From contig JBGAJB010000080.1 in NCBI GenBank assembly GCA_044225155.1, positions 1 to 13,184 of the forward strand: DNA of 13,184 bases, read 5' to 3'. Origin of the DNA: CAYMBL01 sp044225155 (lineage in GTDB: Bacteria; Planctomycetota; Phycisphaerae; UBA1845; Fen-1342). Under the pieces are notes generated by a model. The model was not told the origin of the DNA. It made no database searches and was given only the letters and a program-made list of their open reading frames with translations. Shown here piece by piece: positions 7,023 to 13,184 of this stretch (the stretch's first letter is position 1; each line of letters starts with the position of its first letter). Position numbers and translations under genes: made by a program.

Positions 7023-8089
7023 TCACTCTCCAGATCGAGCAACGCCGCGCCGACCGCCGACGCTTCTTCGGGCTGCACCGCGCCATGCACCGGGAGTTCC
7101 CACGGTGCACCGTCCGTCGCCAACTCAACGATCGGGAGACCAAGCTGCAACTCGAGCCAGTCTCGCAAGCCGGACAGGCGCGCGCCGCCACCCGCGAGCA
7201 CAAGCCTCCGCACTTGCAACTCTCCGTCGCCCTGGAGCGCGAACGAAAAGCACGCGGCCGTCTCGCGCACGAGCGCGTCGAGGCTCTCCCGCAGCAGATT
7301 GAAATTCATCAGCGGCAATTGCGCGGCGTTCTGCAAGGCGCTCTGTGGATCGGCAACCGCCCCGCCGTCGCCGGCTTGAATTCCGTGCGCGTGCTTGAGT
7401 TCCTGCGCTTCGACCGGATCGAGTTGATAGGCCTGCGCCAGGCGCTGCGAGAGCGCGGCGCCGGAAAGGCGCAGGGCACGCACATAGCTCGGCGTCTGAC
7501 CCACGACGACCGTCAGCGTCGTGTGCGTGTGCCCCAGATCGAGCACACCCCATGCATCCTGCGGATCGGGCACGGTCTGTCGCGCCGCCAGCCGCACGAG
7601 GCCCCAGGGCGCAACTTCCACGCGCCGCAGCGTCAATCCCCTGGCCTGAAAACGCTCATCCCACTGCAAAAGAAGCGCGCGCTTTGCGGCGATGACCGCC
7701 ACGTTCGGCCCGCCGCGCGTCGCCAGACGCCACCAACGTGTCTCCCACTCGGCCGGATCGGTGCGCGTCTCCCGGGCGGTTTCCAGCGCGACGAGTTCTT
7801 CGACCTGCTCAGTCGGCTGTTCCAGTGCCTTTTCCGGAATCCGGAGCACGTGGAAACTGAACTGCCGCGATGAGAGGCAGAGGGCCACGTCGTCGCCCTG
7901 AAAGTCGCCCTGCTCCAGCAGGCGTCCGAGTCGCGCGGGGTCCAAATCCTGAGTCGCCGGCGCCTCGACGCATAGGCGATCGATGAGCCGGAGCGCGCCG
8001 CGCCGCTGCTCCACCTGCACTGCGCGCAGACCGGCAGCGCCGGTGTCGAACACCACCGCCGAAGTCCGAGCTCGCGTCAGCATCAGCAT
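7019..8089 (-). CDS. pilM: PilM-like actin-fold ATPase of the pilus/secretion platform
   Basis: A 356-residue cytoplasmic protein of the FtsA/actin fold. It has VVFDTGAAGLRAVQV (about 12-26) as the first nucleotide-phosphate motif, VLDLGHTHTTLTVVV (about 196-210) as the second, and RLVLAGGGARLSGL near 304-317 as the adenosine motif. PilM binds the N-terminal tail of PilN, and the pilN-like gene follows with an ATGA overlap (7019-7022). The ATG at 8089 is supported by AGGAG at 8102-8098, eight bases ahead and overlapping the stop codon of the upstream platform gene. A second ATG at 8083 is less well spaced. The length is typical of the family. The call is firm. Confidence 0.92.
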   Translation of the reverse strand: MLMLTRARTSAVVFDTGAAGLRAVQVEQRRGALRLIDRLCVEAPATQDLDPARLGRLLEQGDFQGDDVALCLSSRQFSFHVLRIPEKALEQPTEQVEELVALETARETRTDPAEWETRWWRLATRGGPNVAVIAAKRALLLQWDERFQARGLTLRRVEVAPWGLVRLAARQTVPDPQDAWGVLDLGHTHTTLTVVVGQTPSYVRALRLSGAALSQRLAQAYQLDPVEAQELKHAHGIQAGDGGAVADPQSALQNAAQLPLMNFNLLRESLDALVRETAACFSFALQGDGELQVRRLVLAGGGARLSGLRDWLELQLGLPIVELATDGAPWELPVHGAVQPEEASAVGAALLDLESE

Positions 8090-8100
8090 CCGGCGCGCTC

Positions 8101-9324
8101 CTAGTGTGCCGCGGTCGCAGCATCGAACAGCGGCATGAACAGCGACATCGCGATGAATCCGACCAGCAGACCCATCAATCCCAGAAACATCGGTTCAAGC
8201 AGGCGCATGCCGGTCGCGATCGTGTGCGAGTTGTCTTCGTCCATCCAATCGGCGACGAACTCAATCGATTCGGCCAGTCGCCCGTGCTCTTCGCCCGTGG
8301 CGATCGCGGTCGCGACGATCGGCTCAACCAGCCCTGAAGATGCCAGTGCCCGGCCCACGCGCCCGCCGGAGGAAACGGAATCACGCACCTCGTCGATCAG
8401 TTTTTCAAACGGCGCGAACCGCGCGGCGGAGCGCGCATGCTCGACGCTTTCGAGCAATGGAACGTGCGACCGCAGCAGCGAACCCCAGACGCGCAGCACG
8501 CGCGCCATCACGAGTCGCCGCACGACGCGCCCGATCAGCGGCAAGCGAATCATCAGGAGATCGAAACGCTGCCGCAGAGCCGGAATGCGGACGATCGCGA
8601 TCCCCAGCGCCACCGGCAGCAGAATCGCGCCGATCACCGCGGGCCAGAATCGCACGGCCAGTTCGGAAATCGTGATCACGATCTCCGTCGTAAATGGGAG
8701 CTTGGCGTTGAGCTGCGTGAACAACTGGCGAAAGCGCGGCACGACGAAGAGCACCATGACGAAAACCGTCGCGATGAGCATCACCGTCAGGATGGCCGGG
8801 TATGTGATCGCCCCAATCAGGGTGCGGCGCACCTGCTGCTGCTGTCGGCCAAGATCGCTCAAGCGCGCGAACGCCATAGGCAGCGTCGCGGTGGCTTCCC
8901 CGGCGGAGATGAGACTGCGAAAAACAGGGGGAAAAAGCGCGCTGTGCGGCTCGAAGCCGGTCGACAGCGGCGCTCCACCCTCAATGTGTTCGCGAAGCGC
9001 CCGCACGACATTCCGAAAACCCAGGTTGCCGCTCTGCTGCTCGGCCGCTTCCAGTGCCGTCACGAGCGGCGCGCCCGACTCGAGCATCATCTTCATTTGC
9101 CGAGTGAAGATCAGGACGTCGTTCGTGCGCGGCCGACGAAATCGCTTGAACAAATCTCGGAAAGGCGCGACCGCTCCGCCCACGCCGCCTGCGCCCGGCC
9201 CTAACTGGAGGACCGTCAGACCGCGATGGCGCAGCATTTCCAGCGCTTCGGAGCTGGTGAGCGCTTCGACGCGATCGGCCACCAGTTCACCGGTGTCCCG
9301 CATGGCTCGGAAGGCAAATTCCAC
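8101..9324 (-). CDS. gspF: Type II secretion / type IV pilus platform protein GspF/PilC
   Basis: A 407-residue polytopic inner-membrane platform protein. It contains two repeated cytoplasmic GspF domains, each followed by membrane helices. The first (about 70-190) opens with DVLIFTRQMKMMLESGAPL and contains SAGEATATLPMAFARLSD. The second (about 270-390) has ARVLRVWGSLLRSHVPLLES and ATGEEHGRLAESIEFVADWM. Hydrophobic segments lie at about 172-195, 222-246 and 380-400. The protein couples the assembly ATPase to pilus extension. The start codon is GTG at 9324, three bases after the ATPase stop, with GGGAG seven bases ahead overlapping the end of that gene. The length is the family norm, and the neighbouring ATPase confirms the role. 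Confidence 0.95.
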   Translation of the reverse strand: MEFAFRAMRDTGELVADRVEALTSSEALEMLRHRGLTVLQLGPGAGGVGGAVAPFRDLFKRFRRPRTNDVLIFTRQMKMMLESGAPLVTALEAAEQQSGNLGFRNVVRALREHIEGGAPLSTGFEPHSALFPPVFRSLISAGEATATLPMAFARLSDLGRQQQQVRRTLIGAITYPAILTVMLIATVFVMVLFVVPRFRQLFTQLNAKLPFTTEIVITISELAVRFWPAVIGAILLPVALGIAIVRIPALRQRFDLLMIRLPLIGRVVRRLVMARVLRVWGSLLRSHVPLLESVEHARSAARFAPFEKLIDEVRDSVSSGGRVGRALASSGLVEPIVATAIATGEEHGRLAESIEFVADWMDEDNSHTIATGMRLLEPMFLGLMGLLVGFIAMSLFMPLFDAATAAH

Positions 9325-9327
9325 GGC

Positions 9328-11091
9328 TTAGCTCCCCGCGCCGACCGGCACCGGCGCTTCGTGCTGCTCCGCGCGCGTGCGTCCTTCGGACTCGGCATGC
9401 GTAACGCGCAACACCTCCTCCAACGTCGAGCGACCGGTCTGCACCAGGTGCAAACCCTCCTCCCGCAAGGGCAGCCAGCCGGCTTTGCGAGCCGCGCGCC
9501 GTACGGCCTCTTCGTCCACTTCGCGCTGCAATTCGTGCCGAACGGGATCGGTGACTTCGAGCACTTCATAGATGCCCGCGCGGCCCAGGAATCCGCTGTC
9601 GTGGCACTTCGAGCAGCCTTCGCCCTTGTAGAAAACCGCCGATGCGTCGCCCTTCCAGCCGGCGTCCGCCAAGGCGGATTCGGAGGGGTAATACGAAGTT
9701 CGGCAGTGCGGACAAATCTTGCGGGCCAGGCGCTGTGCAACAACGCCGTTGATCGCCGCGGCGAGCAGATAGGACTCCACGCCCATGTTCGCCAAGCGCG
9801 TGAACGCGCCGGGCGCGCTGTTCGTGTGCAGCGTCGAAAGCACCAGGTGGCCGGTGAGCGCGGCCTGAATCGCGACGCGCGCCGTCTCCACGTCGCGAAT
9901 CTCGCCCACCATGATCACGTCCGGGTCCTGACGCAGCACGCTGCGAAGCGCCCGGACGAAATCGAGACCGACCGCCTCGTTGGTCTGAATCTGGTTGATG
10001 CCGTCGAGCTGGTATTCGACGGGATCCTCGATCGTCACGATGTTTCGCTCGACGGCCGAGAGCAGTTCGAGCACGCTATAGAGCGTCGTCGTCTTGCCGC
10101 TGCCGGTCGGCCCCGTGACGAGCACGATGCCGTTAGCACGCATGAAAATACGGCGGAAGCGCGCGAGCTGTTCCGCCTCGAAGCCGAGCTGATCGAGCTT
10201 CACCTGGAGGTTTTTCTTATCCAGGATTCGCAGGACGATCTTTTCGCCCAGCAGCGTCGGCATGGACGAGACGCGCAGATCGATCTCGCGTCCCTCGGCG
10301 ACGACATGTACGCGTCCTTCCTGCGGCAGGCGGCGCTCGGCGATGTCCATCTTGCCGATGACCTTGATGCGCGAAACGATCGCCGAGTGCATGCCCGGCG
10401 GCGTATTCATCAGCTCGCGCAGTTGTCCGTCGATGCGATAGCGGATCAGCGTGCTCTTTTTCGTCGGTTCGACGTGGATGTCGCTTGCGCCGTCGCGGAC
10501 GGCCGTCAGCACCGCCAGGTTCACGAGGTTCACGATCGGGCTGCCCTCGATCATGCGCCCGATTTCCTGGGGAACGTCCTCGTCGACCTGCTCCTTCTCG
10601 ACGACCTCGACGTTGCTGTCTTTCAGATTGACCAGGAATGAATCGACGTTGACGTCTTCGCCGAGATACTTGGCCTGAAACTCGGCAATGTTGGAGTCGA
10701 GCGCCAAGACGGGCTTGATCGGGCAGCCCGTTAAACTCGCAAGCCGGTCGATGGTCGGAAGCGATTGCGGTTCGGCCAGCGCCACGAGCAGTTCGCCGCG
10801 AACCTTGAACAGCGGCAAGGCCCGCAGTCGCTCGGCCTCTTCGCGTTCGATAATTCGCGCAACGGCCGGATCGATCAAGCCGTGACGCAGGTGGACGCAC
10901 TTCACGCCGAGATGCCGCGCCAGCGCGCCGAGCAAGCCCTGCGGCGAGAGCACGCCGAGTTCGATCAGCGTCTCGCCCAGGCGCTTGTTATCGCGTGACT
11001 GCGCCTTCAGGGCGCGCACGAGATCGGCTTCGGTGACCAGCCCCTCGGTCAGCAGCAACTGGCCCAGTTTGTCGGTACGTCGCAACTTCAT
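9328..11091 (-). CDS. gspE: GspE/PilB-type assembly ATPase with N-terminal MshEN domain
   Basis: A 587-residue hexameric secretion ATPase. The N-terminal MshEN domain carries two 24-residue motifs, KLG..LL..G to Q (8-31) and RLG..LI..G to H (37-60), five residues apart. This is the cyclic-di-GMP-binding pattern known from MshE, with Lys for Arg in the first and His for Gln at the end of the second. Then come DIHVEP (Asp-box region), Walker A GPTGSGKTTT (327-336), Walker B DPDVIMVGEIRD, His box TGHLVLSTLHTN, and a four-Cys zinc site (CPHC ... CSKC). The ATG at 11091 is chosen because LGQLLLTEG must sit near the N-terminus. An upstream in-frame start at 11190 would lie inside the STAS gene and add unrelated sequence. 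The start is eight bases past the STAS stop. It powers pseudopilus extension with the adjacent platform protein; the nucleotide binding is inferred. Confidence 0.95.
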   Translation of the reverse strand: MKLRRTDKLGQLLLTEGLVTEADLVRALKAQSRDNKRLGETLIELGVLSPQGLLGALARHLGVKCVHLRHGLIDPAVARIIEREEAERLRALPLFKVRGELLVALAEPQSLPTIDRLASLTGCPIKPVLALDSNIAEFQAKYLGEDVNVDSFLVNLKDSNVEVVEKEQVDEDVPQEIGRMIEGSPIVNLVNLAVLTAVRDGASDIHVEPTKKSTLIRYRIDGQLRELMNTPPGMHSAIVSRIKVIGKMDIAERRLPQEGRVHVVAEGREIDLRVSSMPTLLGEKIVLRILDKKNLQVKLDQLGFEAEQLARFRRIFMRANGIVLVTGPTGSGKTTTLYSVLELLSAVERNIVTIEDPVEYQLDGINQIQTNEAVGLDFVRALRSVLRQDPDVIMVGEIRDVETARVAIQAALTGHLVLSTLHTNSAPGAFTRLANMGVESYLLAAAINGVVAQRLARKICPHCRTSYYPSESALADAGWKGDASAVFYKGEGCSKCHDSGFLGRAGIYEVLEVTDPVRHELQREVDEEAVRRAARKAGWLPLREEGLHLVQTGRSTLEEVLRVTHAESEGRTRAEQHEAPVPVGAGS

Positions 11092-11099
11092 TTTGTTAC

Positions 11100-11423
11100 T
11101 CAGCGCTTCAGGCTGCGCAGCGCGTTGTCCACCGTGTCGAACACGACCAGCTTCGGCAGCACGTCCGTCAGATCGAGCGCCTCGCGGCACGTGTCGCCGA
11201 GAGCCGCCAGGGGGGGCCCTGCCCGCGCCGCCAGGTCCAGCAGCGACTCGATCCCGCGGCTGTCGAGAAAAGGCACTTCGCCCATGTCGACTACGAGCTT
11301 GACGGCGCGATTCGCCAGTGCGTCCTGCGCCGCTTTCTCAAAGTCGGTCACGTCATCGCCAACCAGCGCGCCCTGCGGACGCAGCACGACGGCCGTCCCT
11401 TGCTGGCGGACCTCGACCTTCAT
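11100..11423 (-). CDS. Single-domain STAS protein (anti-sigma-factor-antagonist type)
   Basis: A 107-residue protein that is one STAS domain. It has MKVEVRQQGTAVVLRPQG at the N-terminus, KLVVDMGEVPFLDSRGIESL at about 42-61 and a C-terminal VVFDTVDNALRSL helix. In SpoIIAA/RsbV-type antagonists a Ser or Thr in the DS[ST]G segment is phosphorylated by a partner kinase; here the segment is DSRG (54-57), so Ser55 remains but the next position is Arg. No kinase or anti-sigma factor is visible nearby. Its ATG overlaps the stop of the GGDEF-like gene as ATGA (11420-11423), and its stop is eight bases ahead of the ATPase start, so it appears translationally coupled to both. It may be a phosphorylation-controlled or a purely structural partner of the signalling proteins; the target is unknown. 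Confidence 0.85.
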   Translation of the reverse strand: MKVEVRQQGTAVVLRPQGALVGDDVTDFEKAAQDALANRAVKLVVDMGEVPFLDSRGIESLLDLAARAGPPLAALGDTCREALDLTDVLPKLVVFDTVDNALRSLKR

Positions 11424-12637
11424 GGCGCCTCTCCGGGAAGGAGCATCGCTTCGCGGCGCCGCGCGTCGAGCGTCGAAAACGCCTCGGTAAAGGCCTGCTC
11501 GAGCCCCATTGGCCGCGAGCCGCCGGCCAGCGCCGACCGCACGGCGATCGAATGCGCAGGTGCGCGTCGCGCCAGCGTGTCCTGAACGGCTGAGACAAAT
11601 TTCTCGACGACCAACTTGCCCAAGCCGGCGTCCAAACGCCGTAGCAGCAACACAAAGCGATCGTCTGAAAGCGCCGCTTCAACGTCTTCGGCGCGCAGCC
11701 GGCTAACCAGTGTGCGGGAGATTGCCTCGACGATTTCGTCGCGCTCGTGCCAGCGGCCGGTGTCATCCAGGCGGCGCAACCCCTCGATCGCGATCACGGC
11801 GGCGACGGTCGGCTCGTTCAATGCAATGGACTCGCGGGCGGCCCGTTCCGCCTCGACGAAGAAATCGGACCGTGTGAGCATGCCGGAGGCCTTGTCGGTA
11901 ATGCGACTGACGCGCAACTGTTCCGAACGCTGCGCCAGCAACCAGAGCAGCGTGACGAGCCGCCGGGCCGCGGCACGTCGCGGCGCAGTGGCGCGATTCG
12001 TCGGCACGCGGCCCGCGGCGACGACCCCCACCACCTCCGCGTCATCAAGCACAGGAAAGACCCATTCAAATTTCTCGGCGCTTCCGGCCGCCAGTTCGCG
12101 CACGAGCTCGCCGCAATCGGGATCGTGGGCGAAGTAGTCGCGTCCGGTCACGGCCACATGGCCCAGAATCCCGTCGCACCTTTCGCTTTGCCCGGTTGCA
12201 AGGGCGCAAAGGTGCATGGCATCACTTTCGCAGCGCCACACGCGCACGCGCTCCGCGCCGACGCGCTGCGCCAGCAGTTCGCGCACCAGTTGGTCGAATG
12301 GCCGCCACAGTTCGTCTGCGTCATCATGTCGCGCGAGCCAGTCGAGCGCGGCCTCGATCGAAGCGTCAGACTCATCGATCGATTCAACCGGTACAGGCGG
12401 CGGCGGCGCGGGCGTGCGCGGCGCGAACGTCTGTGACACCAGCGGTTGCGGCGAATGTCGGAGGGTCAGCCAGACGCCCGCGCCCAACAGGGCGTAGCCC
12501 GCGACAGCACCCACCGCAAAGCCCAATTGATCCACGGACGCGGTTATGCCCACCAACGCGAGAACCTGCCGCGCGACCAGCAGGCCAAGTCCTCCGCATG
12601 TCAACGACCACGCCAGATGGCTGCGCTCGGAGGTCAT
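11420..12637 (-). CDS. Membrane protein with GAF-like domain and degenerate GGDEF domain retaining an I-site
   Basis: 405 residues. Two membrane helices (about 9-31 and 37-58) precede a Pro-rich linker (72-85), a GAF-like domain (about 92-235, with FPVLDDAEVVGVVAAGRV) and a GGDEF-type domain (about 245-395). The domain is recognisable by position, but its catalytic marks are gone: the usual DxLTGLxNR is DKASGMLTR (248-256), the metal-binding segment is AIEGLRRLDD (283-292), and GGDEF itself is SDDRF (324-328). Five residues before SDDRF lies RAED (315-318), exactly the spacing of the RxxD product-binding I-site. Cyclase activity is therefore unlikely and c-di-GMP binding is plausible, as in PelD, which also joins membrane helices, GAF and an inactive GGDEF. 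The start overlaps the HD-GYP stop and the stop overlaps the STAS start, both as ATGA. Confidence 0.78.
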   Translation of the reverse strand: MTSERSHLAWSLTCGGLGLLVARQVLALVGITASVDQLGFAVGAVAGYALLGAGVWLTLRHSPQPLVSQTFAPRTPAPPPPVPVESIDESDASIEAALDWLARHDDADELWRPFDQLVRELLAQRVGAERVRVWRCESDAMHLCALATGQSERCDGILGHVAVTGRDYFAHDPDCGELVRELAAGSAEKFEWVFPVLDDAEVVGVVAAGRVPTNRATAPRRAAARRLVTLLWLLAQRSEQLRVSRITDKASGMLTRSDFFVEAERAARESIALNEPTVAAVIAIEGLRRLDDTGRWHERDEIVEAISRTLVSRLRAEDVEAALSDDRFVLLLRRLDAGLGKLVVEKFVSAVQDTLARRAPAHSIAVRSALAGGSRPMGLEQAFTEAFSTLDARRREAMLLPGEAP

Positions 12638-13184
12638 GCGCCCCCTCCGTCCCGCGTAAATAGCAGCGTGTACTGATCCTTGTTTTCAGCCTGAAACCGG
12701 TCCAGGGCGCGCAAGAAGGCCTCGACTTCCACGGCCGGAAGCTTTGTCCCGGCTTCCTTTTTCAGGATGTCGCAGGCTTGCTCGACGCTGAACGCGGCGC
12801 GATAGGAACGCGTCGAGCTGAGTGCGTCGAACACGTCCACCACGTGAATGATGCGCGCGACGAACGGAATCGCGTCGCCCTTCAGACCGCGCGGATAACC
12901 CGTTCCGTCGGGGTTTTCGTGGTGATAGAGCACGCCGTCGAGCACGGCCTGGAACCGCGCGATGGGCTTGAGAATCTCGTAGCCCATCTCGGGATGCTTT
13001 TTCACCTGGGCGAATTCTTCGTCCGTAAGCTTGCCGGGTTTGCGCAGAATTTCTTCCGGTACGCCGATCTTGCCCACGTCGTGCAGGAGGCCGGCCCATT
13101 CGACATCCTGCAGTACGGCGTCGGCGACGCCGAGTTCGCGTCCGGTGAGCTGCGTCAGCAAGCCGACGCGCTCGGAATGGCCCG
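12634..13184 (-). CDS. HD-GYP domain cyclic-di-GMP phosphodiesterase, N-terminus outside window
   Basis: 182 residues are visible before the stop; the start lies beyond base 13184, so any N-terminal sensor or receiver domain is unseen. The visible part opens GHSERVGLLTQLTGRELG, the beginning of an HD-GYP domain. It then has LLHDVGKIG with the HD pair, KKHPEMGYEIL, YHHENPDGTGYPRGL with the GYP loop intact, and ARIIHVVDVFDAL. All the metal-binding and GYP residues that define the family are present, so hydrolysis of cyclic-di-GMP is expected. The C-terminal 50 residues (EQACDILKKEAG onward) are the usual end of the domain. Its stop overlaps the start of the GGDEF-like gene as ATGA (12634-12637), making it the earliest visible gene of the operon. 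Confidence 0.93.
   Translation of the reverse strand, partial: GHSERVGLLTQLTGRELGVADAVLQDVEWAGLLHDVGKIGVPEEILRKPGKLTDEEFAQVKKHPEMGYEILKPIARFQAVLDGVLYHHENPDGTGYPRGLKGDAIPFVARIIHVVDVFDALSSTRSYRAAFSVEQACDILKKEAGTKLPAVEVEAFLRALDRFQAENKDQYTLLFTRDGGGA

Noticed and set aside
6443..7873. 476-residue plus-strand open frame opposite pilM, pilN and the pilO junction
   Set aside because: Very Arg-rich, crosses several real gene boundaries on the other strand, and shows no domain pattern; the minus-strand genes are recognisable families.
9226..10641. 471-residue plus-strand open frame opposite gspE
   Set aside because: Antisense to the ATPase motifs, His/Arg/Asp-rich mirror of GspE codons, no known family pattern.
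1..13184. CRISPR arrays, insertion sequences, tRNA or rRNA genes, phage genes
   Set aside because: No regularly spaced repeats, transposase motifs, terminal inverted repeats or RNA gene sequences were recognised; gene order and base composition look uniform.

Overview
High-GC bacterial DNA read almost entirely from the minus strand. The pseudopilin core (EHGNKFPG and a late GWVYN/TG segment), the PilM/N/O plus GspE/F hybrid operon, a TopA with a long tail of zinc ribbons, and a MacA-like adaptor with an Arg/Gly-rich loop together suggest a Planctomycetota-type bacterium, perhaps near Phycisphaerae. That placement is an inference from protein style and was not tested by a search.

Layout: (1) 1-2923 minus, topA (DNA topoisomerase I), complete at its start but cut by the window edge inside its sixth C-terminal zinc ribbon. 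(2) 2924-3327, a 404-base divergent intergenic region with one candidate promoter for each direction. (3) 3328-4530 plus, the only plus-strand gene, a MacA/HlyD-type periplasmic adaptor with no transporter gene next to it. (4) 4540-4567, a hairpin between convergent genes; its six-T tract is on the minus strand, so it mainly ends the long operon. (5) 13184 down to 4658 minus, ten tightly packed genes: HD-GYP phosphodiesterase (start outside the window), membrane GAF plus degenerate GGDEF protein, single-domain STAS protein, GspE/PilB ATPase with an N-terminal MshEN domain, GspF/PilC platform protein, PilM, PilN (broken by a one-base frameshift), PilO, PilP/GspC-like protein, and a GspG-like pseudopilin.

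Working model: the last seven operon genes form the inner-membrane and pilus part of a type II secretion or type IV pilus-like machine. The cytoplasmic ATPase drives the platform protein, PilM-N-O-P form the alignment complex, and the pseudopilin is the polymerised subunit. No secretin or prepilin peptidase lies in the window. The first three genes are regulators, and the five ATGA stop/start overlaps plus other very short gaps link them to the machine genes. Three products have cyclic-di-GMP hallmarks: an intact HD-GYP site (degradation), a GGDEF domain whose catalytic motif has become SDDRF but which keeps an RxxD I-site (likely sensing, PelD-like architecture), and a MshEN domain on the ATPase (likely sensing). 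The most interesting reading is a self-contained c-di-GMP circuit encoded with the machine it controls.
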